Assembly: GCF_015353075.1 (NCBI RefSeq)
Contig: NZ_CP064188.1
Span: forward strand, 372,001-436,000
Direction: 5' to 3'
Origin: Rhizobium sp. 007
Lineage (GTDB): Bacteria; Pseudomonadota; Alphaproteobacteria; Rhizobiales; Rhizobiaceae
Length of the DNA stretch: 64,000 bases
Below, piece after piece: positions 8,266 to 16,138 of this stretch (within the stretch, counting starts at the first letter, position 1; every line of letters starts with the position of its first letter). The notes under the pieces are model-generated. The model made no database searches. It was not told the origin of the DNA and worked only from the letters and a program-made list of their open reading frames with translations. The position numbers and the translations under genes are program-made.

Positions 8266-9345
8266 ATGCCCTTCTCATCTAAAGATTTGACGGCGATCGA
8301 CACGCCGGCGGTGCTTATCGATCTCGACATCGCGAAGCGGAACATCCAGCGCTTCCAGGATTATGCAGACAGGCACGGTCTCCGTGTGCGCCCGCACATC
8401 AAGACACACAAGCTGCCAGCCGTCGCAGAGATGCAGCTTGCAGCGGGCGCAATCGGCGTCACCTGCCAGAAGGTTTCGGAAGCCGAGGCGATGGTTTCCG
8501 GCAGCAACGCCATACGCGACGTACTGATCACCTACAACATCATGGGTGCTGCCAAGCTGGAGCGCCTAAAGGCGTTGGCCGGAAAAGTAAATCTGTCGGT
8601 CGTCGCCGATAGCCGCGCGGTCGTCGACGGGCTGTCGGCGGCTTTCCATGCCGCGCCTGCGCCGTTGGCGGTGCTCGTGGAATGTAATACGGGCGCGAAC
8701 CGCTGCGGCGTCGCGACGGTCGAGGAGGCCGAGAACTTGGCTGTCGCGATCCAGGCGGCACCCGGCCTCGTTTTCGGCGGGCTAATGACCTATCCGCCGG
8801 CAGGCGGCGAGGCGCAGGTCGAACGTTTCATGAGGCAGGCCACTACCCGCATCAATGCGCGGGGACTCACCGTTCCGGTTGTTTCCTCAGGCGGTACGCC
8901 GTCCATGATGCATGCGGCCGAGTCCCCGATAACGACGGAGTATCGTCCCGGAACCTATGTCTACAATGACCGATCGCTCGTGGCGCGCGGCGTCTGCGGC
9001 TGGGAGGACTGTGCACTGAACGTGCTCGCCACCGTCGTCTCCGTTCCCGCACCGGATCGAGCTGTGATCGACGCCGGATCCAAGACGCTGACCTCAGACT
9101 TGCTCGGCCTTGTGGGTTACGGTCATGTGCTCGGACGCGACGACGTTACGATCGACCAGCTTTCGGAAGAGCATGGAAGGCTGGTCAGCACGGGCGCGAT
9201 CGGCCTTACGGTCGGGGACAAGGTGCGGATCGTGCCAAATCATGTCTGCGTCGTCACCAATATGGTTGACGCGGTCATGGTGACGAGTGGCGATCGGACT
9301 GGAGCGGAAATCTGGCCCGTCGTCGCGCGTGGAAAAATTGTTTGA
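8266..9345 (+). CDS. D-threonine aldolase / D-serine dehydratase-type PLP enzyme
   Basis: Fold-type III PLP enzyme of 359 residues: alanine-racemase-like barrel followed by the metal-binding D-serine dehydratase-like domain. The PLP lysine is expected in RPHIKTHK (Lys46), and the C-terminal PNHVCVVTN supplies the His326/Cys328 metal ligands typical of D-threonine aldolase, D-serine dehydratase and beta-hydroxyaspartate aldolase. Family reactions either split beta-hydroxy D-amino acids to glycine plus aldehyde or deaminate D-serine. The divergent importer operon with RidA favours catabolism of an imported beta-hydroxy or D-amino acid. Which reaction it performs cannot be read from sequence. 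Confidence 0.88.
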   Translation: MPFSSKDLTAIDTPAVLIDLDIAKRNIQRFQDYADRHGLRVRPHIKTHKLPAVAEMQLAAGAIGVTCQKVSEAEAMVSGSNAIRDVLITYNIMGAAKLERLKALAGKVNLSVVADSRAVVDGLSAAFHAAPAPLAVLVECNTGANRCGVATVEEAENLAVAIQAAPGLVFGGLMTYPPAGGEAQVERFMRQATTRINARGLTVPVVSSGGTPSMMHAAESPITTEYRPGTYVYNDRSLVARGVCGWEDCALNVLATVVSVPAPDRAVIDAGSKTLTSDLLGLVGYGHVLGRDDVTIDQLSEEHGRLVSTGAIGLTVGDKVRIVPNHVCVVTNMVDAVMVTSGDRTGAEIWPVVARGKIV

Positions 9346-9364
9346 CGATGAAGTTGCCTGTTGT

Positions 9365-10519
9365 CTAGTAAAAGGTTGATCGAAAAGGCGTAATCGCAGC
9401 CCCCATGGCCGAGGCGTCGCTGCCGATCTCAGAAACAATGAGTTTTGGGCGCGGACGATCCACACCATAACGCGGGCGGCCAAACAACTCGGTGCGATCG
9501 ATCATCATCTGGGCCAGGTCCGAGGGGACCTGTCCGCCGAAGACGATCGCCTGGGGGTCGAAGATCGCCCATATTGCGTTGACGAGGCGGTTGTAGGCCG
9601 GGGTAATCTCATCCACCCATTCGACGACGCCCGGCCATTGCGGATTGAAATATTTGCGCATGTAGGTGATGGAAGGGACATGGATGCCGTTCCGGCTGAG
9701 CCGTTCGATCAGAAGCTGCAGAGCCGGCCGGCGCTGGTTTTCTTGATTGTCATAGATGCCGGAGAACTCTCCGGCATTGCCATTTCCGCCCAGAAGCAGT
9801 TCTCCGTCGCTGATCAATCCGCCGCCGAAGCCGTAGTTGAAGCTTAGATAGGCGAAGTGCTTGATGTAACGGCCGACGCCGAACATGGATTCGGCGACAG
9901 CACCGGTATTGGCGCCGTTATGCACCCAGACCGGCTTACCGAAGAATTCGGCAAGCAGTGGCCCAAGTTCGATCAGCGACCATTCGTGGAGCGGCAGCGG
10001 CGCATTATAACGGGTTCCCCCCACGTGATAGCCGGCAATGGCAAAACCGATGCCGAAGAATGCGTCCGGCGACAATTCCTTGATTTTCTGCTGTTCGGCA
10101 AGCTGCTCACGGATCAGGTCGAGAGACTGCGCCATCGTGTGTTCGCGCAGCGTCACGCTGGTCTCGGCGAGGATATTGCCTGCCAGATCCATCAAACAGA
10201 GGCCGATGACGTCGGTATTGACGGATATCCCGCACGAATAGGCATAGCGGCCTTCCAGCCTCAGTGTGGGGCTCGGCTGACCGCGGCCGACACCGGGTTT
10301 CGGAGAGCCGAAGCCGACGATACCGCGTTCTGCCAGCTGGTCGATGATGCGGTATACCGATTGTTGGGTAAGATCGGTATGAGCCGTCACTTCCGAGCGC
10401 GACAGTCCAGGATGGCGCCAGATAAGTCGCAGGAGATTGCGCTCGTTGGGCGAGACGACGCCTTCCTCAGTGGCCCTTAGAAATCGGCGGGCAATGATCG
10501 CTTCGGGGAAATAGGGCAT
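9365..10519 (-). CDS. ROK family transcriptional regulator
   Basis: ROK-type repressor/activator of 384 residues. An N-terminal MarR-like winged helix (about 18-75: NERNLLRLIWRHPGLSRSEVTAHTDLTQQSVYRIIDQL) joins a sugar-kinase-like effector domain (about 90-380), as in NagC and Mlc. The kinase part has lost the usual zinc-site cysteine cluster, and the ATP-binding glycines are only partly kept, so it is a sensor rather than a kinase. It is divergent from the truncated sugar-type ABC operon, whose promoter region carries two similar dyads (10541-10557, 10656-10672). The effector is unknown. Confidence 0.9.
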   Translation of the reverse strand: MPYFPEAIIARRFLRATEEGVVSPNERNLLRLIWRHPGLSRSEVTAHTDLTQQSVYRIIDQLAERGIVGFGSPKPGVGRGQPSPTLRLEGRYAYSCGISVNTDVIGLCLMDLAGNILAETSVTLREHTMAQSLDLIREQLAEQQKIKELSPDAFFGIGFAIAGYHVGGTRYNAPLPLHEWSLIELGPLLAEFFGKPVWVHNGANTGAVAESMFGVGRYIKHFAYLSFNYGFGGGLISDGELLLGGNGNAGEFSGIYDNQENQRRPALQLLIERLSRNGIHVPSITYMRKYFNPQWPGVVEWVDEITPAYNRLVNAIWAIFDPQAIVFGGQVPSDLAQMMIDRTELFGRPRYGVDRPRPKLIVSEIGSDASAMGAAITPFRSTFY

Positions 10520-10540
10520 CTCTTACAAACCGGTCGGTAA

Positions 10541-10557
10541 TTACTATGCATGTGTAA
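10541..10557. promoter_or_regulatory. Candidate ROK operator, site 1
   Basis: TTACTATGCATGTGTAA fits the pattern TTAC-N7-GTGTA found again at 10656-10672; the flanks extend it to an ATTAC/GTAAT dyad with a TGCA centre (10540-10558). It lies 22 bases upstream of the ROK gene start, in the divergent promoter. Confidence 0.45.
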
Positions 10558-10655
10558 TAATTCTGGCCTGTCTCAACGTCGAAATGGCTCAGTTGCATCT
10601 TGCAATATCGAGAAATATCGGCTGCGGCAAGCTTTTCAAAACCGTCATCCAATTG

Positions 10656-10672
10656 TTACACGCAAAGTGTAG
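10656..10672. promoter_or_regulatory. Candidate ROK operator, site 2
   Basis: TTACACGCAAAGTGTAG repeats the pattern TTAC-N7-GTGTA of site 1, centred 115 bases away, with perfect 5-bp arms TACAC/GTGTA around GCAAA. It lies 64 bases before the truncated permease start. The pair could bind one ROK dimer each, with looping between them. Confidence 0.45.
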
Positions 10673-10736
10673 AAATCGGCACGTTCATGGTCTGGATTAA
10701 GTTCGACCGTATTTTTCAGGACAGGTGAGAGCGATT

Positions 10737-11219
10737 ATGAAGATTTCGACGCTGGCGGCTGCAGGCATCTGGGCGCCCGGCATAGACGGTACGGACGCCT
10801 TCATCACGCTTGTCGCCGCGCATGTCTGGGGCGGCATTCCGTTCAACTTCGTCATCATCCTGGCAGGATTGCAATCAATCCCACGCACCATGCACCAGGC
10901 TGCGGCGATGGACGGGGCAGGGCCCTGGCGGCGCATCCTCGACGTGCAACTGCCCCTGATCATGCCGCAGCTTTTCCTGACGCTGGTTCTGGAGTTCACC
11001 GAAAGCGTAACGTCTGCCTTCGCACTCATCGATACGATCACCGATGGCGGTCCGGGCGGGGCGACCACGCTGCTCGTCTACAAGATCTATGTGGACGGTT
11101 TCAGTGGATACGATCTTTCCGGCGCCTCGACGCAGACCGCGATCCTGATGGTCTTCGTCATCGCCCTTACTGCCGCCCAGTTCATGTTTGTCGGCCGGCG
11201 CATCAATTACGAGAGGTGA
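10737..11219 (+). pseudogene. Truncated sugar-type ABC permease (UgpA/MalF-like), probable deletion fusion
   Basis: Only the C-terminal half of a binding-protein-dependent permease is present: 160 residues against about 290, with three of six membrane segments and the EAA loop (HQAAAMDGAGPWRRILDVQ, near residue 55). The preceding GGTGAGAGC and the first residues MKISTLAAAG look like the ribosome site and signal-peptide start of a binding protein, and no binding-protein gene exists in this operon. The simplest reading is an in-frame deletion that joined the first codons of a lost binding-protein gene to the middle of the permease gene. The frame is open, but a working importer is unlikely unless another locus supplies the missing parts. 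Confidence 0.8.
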
Positions 11220-11222
11220 GCC

Positions 11223-12140
11223 ATGGTTGAAGACGCGCGTTCGCTCAATTTCGCTGCCAGCCTCATCCTTTTGATCGGCATACTCTATATATCCGGGCCG
11301 CTCTATATGACGCTTGCGACAGCCTCGCATTCCTACGAATTCATGCTGCGCAACGGACTTGCCTGGTACCCGGGCGACGAGCTTCTTGCCAATATGGCGC
11401 GCGTCTTTTCGGAGACGCACATCCCGATCCAGATGCTCAACAGCTTTCTGGTGGCGCTCGGCAATGCGGCGGCGACCTGTGTCCTGTCGCTTCTGTCTGC
11501 CTATGCGATCGTCTATTTCCGGGTGCGATGGGCCGGTGTTGCCTTCGCGCTGATCCTTGCCACAATCATGCTGCCGCTGGAGATCCGCGTCATCACCACC
11601 TATCAGGTGGCGTCGAACGTCTTTTCCCCGCTGAACGGGTTGCTTGACGTCACCGGTCTCAACGATCTGATCGCACAAATCGCCGGAGCTCCCGTTCATC
11701 TCGAATGGAGCGTGCTCAACACACATTTTGGCCTGATCGCGCCGCTTGTCGCCCATGGCACAGGAACCTTCCTCTTCCGGCAGTTCTTCCGCACGTTGCC
11801 GACGGATCTGTTCAAGGCTGCACGCATGGACGGCGCCGGGCCGATCCGGTTTCTCTTCGATATTATTCTGCCTCTATCACGCACCAGCTTCGCAGCACTT
11901 TTCGTACTGACGTTCCTCAGCGGCTGGACGCAATATCTGTGGCCGCTCGTCGGTGCATCGACACCTGACATGCAGACTGCCGTGGTGGGGCTTGCGCGGC
12001 TCGTCCCGGACGCCGAGGGCACCGTGCCGGACTTTCCGATGATCATGGCCGGTGCCGTGATCGTTTCCATCATTCCCCTCGCAATGATCGCGCTTCTGCA
12101 ACGCTATCTCGTGCAGGGTCTCGTCCTTTCGGAGAAATAG
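11223..12140 (+). CDS. Sugar/glycerophosphodiester-type ABC permease (UgpE/MalG family)
   Basis: Intact second permease of 305 residues with six hydrophobic segments. The EAA loop is FKAARMDGAGPIRFLFDIILPLS, near residues 199-221. It starts 3 bases after the truncated permease and ends 2 bases before the ATPase gene, so it is translated from the same mRNA. MVEDARSLNFAAS is the cytoplasmic N-tail. With its partner permease cut in half it probably lacks a functional channel unless it pairs with another permease. Confidence 0.92.
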   Translation: MVEDARSLNFAASLILLIGILYISGPLYMTLATASHSYEFMLRNGLAWYPGDELLANMARVFSETHIPIQMLNSFLVALGNAAATCVLSLLSAYAIVYFRVRWAGVAFALILATIMLPLEIRVITTYQVASNVFSPLNGLLDVTGLNDLIAQIAGAPVHLEWSVLNTHFGLIAPLVAHGTGTFLFRQFFRTLPTDLFKAARMDGAGPIRFLFDIILPLSRTSFAALFVLTFLSGWTQYLWPLVGASTPDMQTAVVGLARLVPDAEGTVPDFPMIMAGAVIVSIIPLAMIALLQRYLVQGLVLSEK

Positions 12141-12142
12141 CA

Positions 12143-13246
12143 ATGAACGCCATCGATACGGCCATCCGAGCCGCAGCTGCCGATATCAAGCTCGCAGGCG
12201 TTGCGAAGGCTTATGACGCCCAGACCGTCGTTATTCCGCCGATGGATGTGCAACTCAAGGCAGGCGAATTCACCGTCGTGCTTGGCCCTTCCGGCTGCGG
12301 CAAATCCACGCTTCTGCAGATGATCGCCGGGCTTGAACGCGTCAGTGGAGGGAAGATCGTCATCGGCGATCGGGAAGTGCAGGACCTCGAGCCGAAGCAG
12401 CGCGGCTGTGCCATGGTCTTCCAGAATTACGCGCTCTATCCACATATGACCGTGCTCGAGAATATGGCCTATAGCCTTAAAGTCGCAGGCCTACCGAAGG
12501 TGGAGCGTGCCGAGCGGGTAGAGGCGGTCGCGAAGATGCTCGGCCTTTCTGATTATCTTCATCGCAAGCCGGGGCAATTGTCGGGCGGCCAGCGCCAGCG
12601 CGTTGCGATCGGCCGCGCCATCGTGCGCGAACCAGGCGTACTGCTCTTCGACGAGCCGCTTTCAAACCTCGATGCGCAGCTCAGGCACGATATGCGCGTT
12701 GAACTTGCCGAACTCCATCGGCGCATCGGCGCCACAACCATTTTCGTCACCCATGACCAGGTGGAAGCGATGACACTCGCCGACCGCATCCTGATCCTCA
12801 ACAGAGGGCGCATCGAACAATTTGATACACCGAAGGCTATTTACCACCATCCAGCTTCGGTCTTTGTCGCAAAATTCATCGGCGCTCCGCCAATGAATAT
12901 TCTGCCGGTGACCGGCGATGGTTCCGCATTGCGGCTGGCTGACGGGCAAGTCGTGGCCGAAGCCTCTTTGACCGGCAATTATCAGCTTGGCATTCGTCCA
13001 GAAGACATCGTCGCCAGTGGCCACGGCGCCGGACGGCTTTGCAAGGCAATGCTGCGTTTTCGCGAAGACCTTGGCTCCCATTCGGTACTGGCGGCCGAGC
13101 TGGCCGGATTGGTAGTCCGCATCGCGACACCCTTCGGCGTCGACACTGCCGACCTCGTTGAGCTCTCCCTGAATTTCCCTCCTTCCCGGCTGCATCTTTT
13201 CGATGCGCAGACAGGCCGGGCCATAGCCGGTGTCTTCGGCGCCTAA
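12143..13246 (+). CDS. ABC transporter ATP-binding protein (UgpC/MalK family)
   Basis: CUT1-type ATPase of 367 residues: nucleotide-binding domain (1-240) plus the C-terminal OB-fold regulatory domain (about 245-367). Walker A GPSGCGKST is near 49-57, the signature LSGGQRQR near 147-154 and Walker B LLFDEPLSNLD near 167-177. It can often be shared among importers, so it may still serve another transporter even though its own permease partner is truncated. It is followed after 14 bases by the glycerophosphodiesterase gene. Confidence 0.94.
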   Translation: MNAIDTAIRAAAADIKLAGVAKAYDAQTVVIPPMDVQLKAGEFTVVLGPSGCGKSTLLQMIAGLERVSGGKIVIGDREVQDLEPKQRGCAMVFQNYALYPHMTVLENMAYSLKVAGLPKVERAERVEAVAKMLGLSDYLHRKPGQLSGGQRQRVAIGRAIVREPGVLLFDEPLSNLDAQLRHDMRVELAELHRRIGATTIFVTHDQVEAMTLADRILILNRGRIEQFDTPKAIYHHPASVFVAKFIGAPPMNILPVTGDGSALRLADGQVVAEASLTGNYQLGIRPEDIVASGHGAGRLCKAMLRFREDLGSHSVLAAELAGLVVRIATPFGVDTADLVELSLNFPPSRLHLFDAQTGRAIAGVFGA

Positions 13247-13260
13247 AGAAAGAAAGCCTC

Positions 13261-14088
13261 ATGACCTACAAAGACTTTATCGCCGATCCGGCGCGTTCCT
13301 GTGCCGTCGTTGCTCACCGCGGTGCCTGGCATGGTGCGCCGGAAAACAGTCTGGCTGCCATCGAAAAGGCCATCGCGCTCGGCTGTGAAATAGTGGAACT
13401 CGATGTCCGCAAAAGTGCTGATGGCGAGCTTTTCCTGATGCATGACGATACCCTCGAGCGCATGGCCGGTATCGACCGGGTGGCCGAGAGTCTCACGATG
13501 GCGGAACTCCGGTCGATTGCCTTGCGTGATGGAGACGGCGGTGAAATCCGTGCGCTCACGGATCAGCGCATTCCCACGCTGAAACAGGCTTTGGAGGTCG
13601 TCCGCGGCCGCATCTTCGCCGACCTCGACCTCAAGGACAGGGCGCTTTTTCCGGAAGTCGCGGCCTTGGCGCGCGCAGAGGCTGCGAGTAACGATGTCGA
13701 TCTGAAGACCACGATACACACCAGCGCCGATGTCGCATGGGTTCGTGCCCAAAATCTCGACGGCGTACCGTTCATGGGCATGGCGCTCTTTACCGCCGAA
13801 GGCACGAAAGACACGCTTGCTGTGCTCGCCGAACTTTCGCCCTTCATGTGCGAGATCCGCTTCGACAGCCTGGAGACGATCGCACGCAACCGCGAATCCT
13901 TCGTCAAAGCGGGCATGGCGCTTTGGGTCAACACGCTCGATCAGCCGGGTAGCGGCGAATGGACCGATAGCGCTGCGCTTGCCGATCCGGATTCTATCTG
14001 GGGCCGGTTGATCGACGCCGGCATCAGCGTTATCCAGACCGACCAGCCCGCCGCCCTGAAATCTTACCTGGAAGTTCGCAAGGCATGA
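13261..14088 (+). CDS. Glycerophosphodiester phosphodiesterase family protein
   Basis: GDPD/UgpQ-type enzyme of 275 residues that hydrolyses glycerophosphodiesters to glycerol 3-phosphate and an alcohol. The catalytic first His is in VVAHRGAWHGAPENSLAAI (residues 17-35), the metal-binding ELDVRKS is near 45-51 and the second catalytic His is in LMHDDTLERM (about 59-68). There is no signal peptide, so it acts in the cytoplasm on imported substrate. It follows a Ugp-type ATPase and precedes an inositol-phosphatase-like gene, which together suggest glycerophosphoinositol as substrate. Confidence 0.88.
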   Translation: MTYKDFIADPARSCAVVAHRGAWHGAPENSLAAIEKAIALGCEIVELDVRKSADGELFLMHDDTLERMAGIDRVAESLTMAELRSIALRDGDGGEIRALTDQRIPTLKQALEVVRGRIFADLDLKDRALFPEVAALARAEAASNDVDLKTTIHTSADVAWVRAQNLDGVPFMGMALFTAEGTKDTLAVLAELSPFMCEIRFDSLETIARNRESFVKAGMALWVNTLDQPGSGEWTDSAALADPDSIWGRLIDAGISVIQTDQPAALKSYLEVRKA

Positions 14089-14915
14089 CCATGATTTCCG
14101 ATGCCGTGATCTCCGTTCTGATGGAGGATATGCGCCAGGCAGGCGAGGCGGAGATCCTGCCCAGGTTTCTCGGCGTGACCGCAGATGGCATCCGCACGAA
14201 GACTGCACCGGACGATCTGGTAACAGATGCCGATATCGGAGCGGAACGCCGATTGTCCGAGGCGTTTTCGGCACACTTCCCTGAGGCACTGCTGGTGGGC
14301 GAAGAGGCGGTTTCGGCCGATCCGGAGCTGCTTGCGCGCCTGACGAATACTGATCTCGCCGTGATCATCGACCCTGTCGACGGAACATGGAATTTCGCCC
14401 ATGGCGTCCCTTTGTTCGGCATGATCGTTGCCATCGTTTCCGGCGGCGAAACCGTGGCCGGGCTGATCCACTATCCCCTGACCGGCGACTTTCTTGTCGC
14501 GCGGCCAGGCAAAGGTGCCTGGCATGTCGCTCGGAACGGAAGGCCGACCCGCCTCAGCGTTGCCGCGCCCGGTCCTGTCGGCGAAATGCATGGATTCGTG
14601 CCGCTGCATGTGTTCTTGCCTGAGGAGCAGGGGGCTTTGGCTCCGCGCCTGCGCCATTTCGGCCGCACGACCACGTGGCGCTGCTCGGCTTTCGAATACC
14701 GGATGGTCGCCACTGGCGCGATGAGCTTCTCCCTGAATGCGGAATTGAAGCCCTGGGACCATGCGGCAGGCGTTCTGATCCACCGCGAAGCGGGCGGCTA
14801 TGGGGCTTTGCTGAACCGCGAGCCGTATCGCCCGGGGATGTCGAAGGGTCGGCTGCTGCTGGCGCCGGACCTGAGCAGCTGGGAGGAAATCAGGGCAGTC
14901 TTGTCGACGGAATGA
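14085..14915 (+). CDS. Inositol monophosphatase family protein
   Basis: Lithium-sensitive phosphatase superfamily member of 276 residues. The metal motifs are DLVTDADIGAERRL (about 45-58), GEEAV (about 72-76), IDPVDGTWNFAHG (about 94-106) and the C-terminal WDHAAGVLI (about 225-233), so all metal ligands appear kept. Its start overlaps the phosphodiesterase stop (ATGA), meaning coupled synthesis. The pair phosphodiesterase plus inositol-phosphatase-like enzyme fits breakdown of glycerophosphoinositol or a related phosphoester; exact specificity is unknown. Confidence 0.88.
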   Translation: MTMISDAVISVLMEDMRQAGEAEILPRFLGVTADGIRTKTAPDDLVTDADIGAERRLSEAFSAHFPEALLVGEEAVSADPELLARLTNTDLAVIIDPVDGTWNFAHGVPLFGMIVAIVSGGETVAGLIHYPLTGDFLVARPGKGAWHVARNGRPTRLSVAAPGPVGEMHGFVPLHVFLPEEQGALAPRLRHFGRTTTWRCSAFEYRMVATGAMSFSLNAELKPWDHAAGVLIHREAGGYGALLNREPYRPGMSKGRLLLAPDLSSWEEIRAVLSTE

Positions 14916-14924
14916 CGTCTTTTC

Positions 14925-14966
14925 GCAAAGGCCGCCGCGACCAGAGATCCGTTGCGGCAGCTTTGC
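14925..14966 (+). terminator. Stem-loop after the phosphodiesterase operon
   Basis: GCAAAG (14925-14930) pairs with CTTTGC (14961-14966), and the inner arms GCCGCGAC and GTTGCGGC pair with one G-T, leaving a 9-base loop and a small bulge. It begins 10 bases after the phosphatase stop and lies before the LacI-type gene. There is no T run, so termination would be weak or assisted. Confidence 0.5.
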
Positions 14967-15025
14967 GGTCGATCTTCGGCGAAGATCTCGCAAATTATTG
15001 GCATAATACACATGGCGTTTTGAAA

Positions 15026-15041
15026 GTTTTTATGTAAAAAC
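15026..15041. promoter_or_regulatory. Dyad upstream of the LacI-type gene
   Basis: GTTTTTATGTAAAAAC has perfect 7-bp arms around a central TG. It lies 53 bases before the regulator start, where an autoregulatory site would be expected, but its sequence differs from the ATGAAAA-N2-TTTTCAT sites at 24.3-24.45 kb. Confidence 0.35.
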
Positions 15042-15094
15042 ATCGAGTTAGCTCACATGCCTTCGAAGGCGCGATTAGAACTCGTGACGGAAAA

Positions 15095-16132
15095 GTGGAA
15101 CGCAAAGTCAATCTCAAAGATGTCGCGCGCGATGCGGATGTGTCCCTCAGCACGGCCTCGCACGCCCTGAACGGAACCGCCCCACTCACGATCGAAGTAC
15201 GTGAGAGGGTTTTGAATTCAGCAAAACGTCTGGGTTATCTCGAGCGCCGAAGGAAGAGGGCGACAATTGCGGCGTTGCGTGTCTTGCTGCTTGCAATTCC
15301 CGACGATGCCGCTCCGCAAAGTGACCTCAACTTGGTGAGCTGGACGATCCTCAACGGCCTTCGGAAGGAATGTGAGCGACGCGGGATAAGAACCGTACCC
15401 TTCGTCAGCACCGGCCGGAGAATCGATGGTAATCAGGTAAGGCAGATTGCGCTTTCGGAGCGCGCTGATGGTATCGTGATCTTGAATGACGATCAGCCGG
15501 AACTCATCCGAAGTCTTGCTTCTGCCGGCATGCCCGTCGTCATCATAAACGGCGAAGATCCGGCCATGCTGGTCGATACGGTGACGCCGGAAAACCGCTT
15601 CGGAGCGCGGTTGGGTATCGAACATCTGCTGGCGCTCGGACATCGTCAAATTCTGCACCTGACCTGGAAGGGGCGAACGACGATCCAGCGCCGATATGAC
15701 GGCTTTTCCGACGCGTTTCTTGCCGCGCAGCTTCCTGTTCTGGACGGCATGATCCTTGAGGCTGAAGGATATGAACCCAGACATGGCGAGGCTGCCATCA
15801 ATGCGCTGCTTGATCAGGATCCTGAAATGCGAGGGGCGACCGCCATCTTTTGCGCCGCCGACAACCTGGCGCTTGGATGCCTGAAGGCATTGGCTGATCG
15901 CGACATTCGCGTGCCGGAGGCGATTTCCGTGCTGGGATTCGATGATATCGTCCGAGGCGAGTTCAGCCGTCCACCATTGTCGACAATCAGTGTTCCGGCC
16001 GACAGGCTCGGCGCTGCTGCCTTGTCCCTGATCGAACAGCGGCTGATCGCCAATGATCCGCACCGGCCGGCCCACCGCCTGGAACTGGGATGCCATCTCG
16101 TTTTGCGTGGCAGCATTGCCCCGCCACGCTGA
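15095..16132 (+). CDS. LacI family transcriptional regulator
   Basis: LacI/GalR-type regulator of 345 residues. The N-terminal helix-turn-helix VNLKDVARDADVSLSTASHALNG (about 5-27) with hinge helix is followed by a periplasmic-binding-protein-like effector domain (about 60-340, including IFCAADNLALGCLKAL). GTG at 15095 gives the standard spacing of N-terminus to helix-turn-helix. It is convergent with the pectin operon (6 bases between stops) and is its probable regulator: two 16-bp palindromes of LacI type flank that operon's promoter at 24.3-24.45 kb. A 16-bp dyad at 15026-15041 upstream of its own gene may be autoregulatory. Confidence 0.92.
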   Translation: MERKVNLKDVARDADVSLSTASHALNGTAPLTIEVRERVLNSAKRLGYLERRRKRATIAALRVLLLAIPDDAAPQSDLNLVSWTILNGLRKECERRGIRTVPFVSTGRRIDGNQVRQIALSERADGIVILNDDQPELIRSLASAGMPVVIINGEDPAMLVDTVTPENRFGARLGIEHLLALGHRQILHLTWKGRTTIQRRYDGFSDAFLAAQLPVLDGMILEAEGYEPRHGEAAINALLDQDPEMRGATAIFCAADNLALGCLKALADRDIRVPEAISVLGFDDIVRGEFSRPPLSTISVPADRLGAAALSLIEQRLIANDPHRPAHRLELGCHLVLRGSIAPPR

Positions 16133-16138
16133 CCGGGA

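Noticed and set aside
13243..14289. A 348-residue minus-strand frame opposite the phosphodiesterase gene.
   Set aside because: It is antisense to two clear enzymes with full motifs. Long antisense frames are expected at this GC content.
15026..15041. Treating the GTTTTTATGTAAAAAC dyad as a third copy of the pectin operator.
   Set aside because: It does not fit ATGAAAA-N2-TTTTCAT. I kept it only as a possible autoregulatory site.
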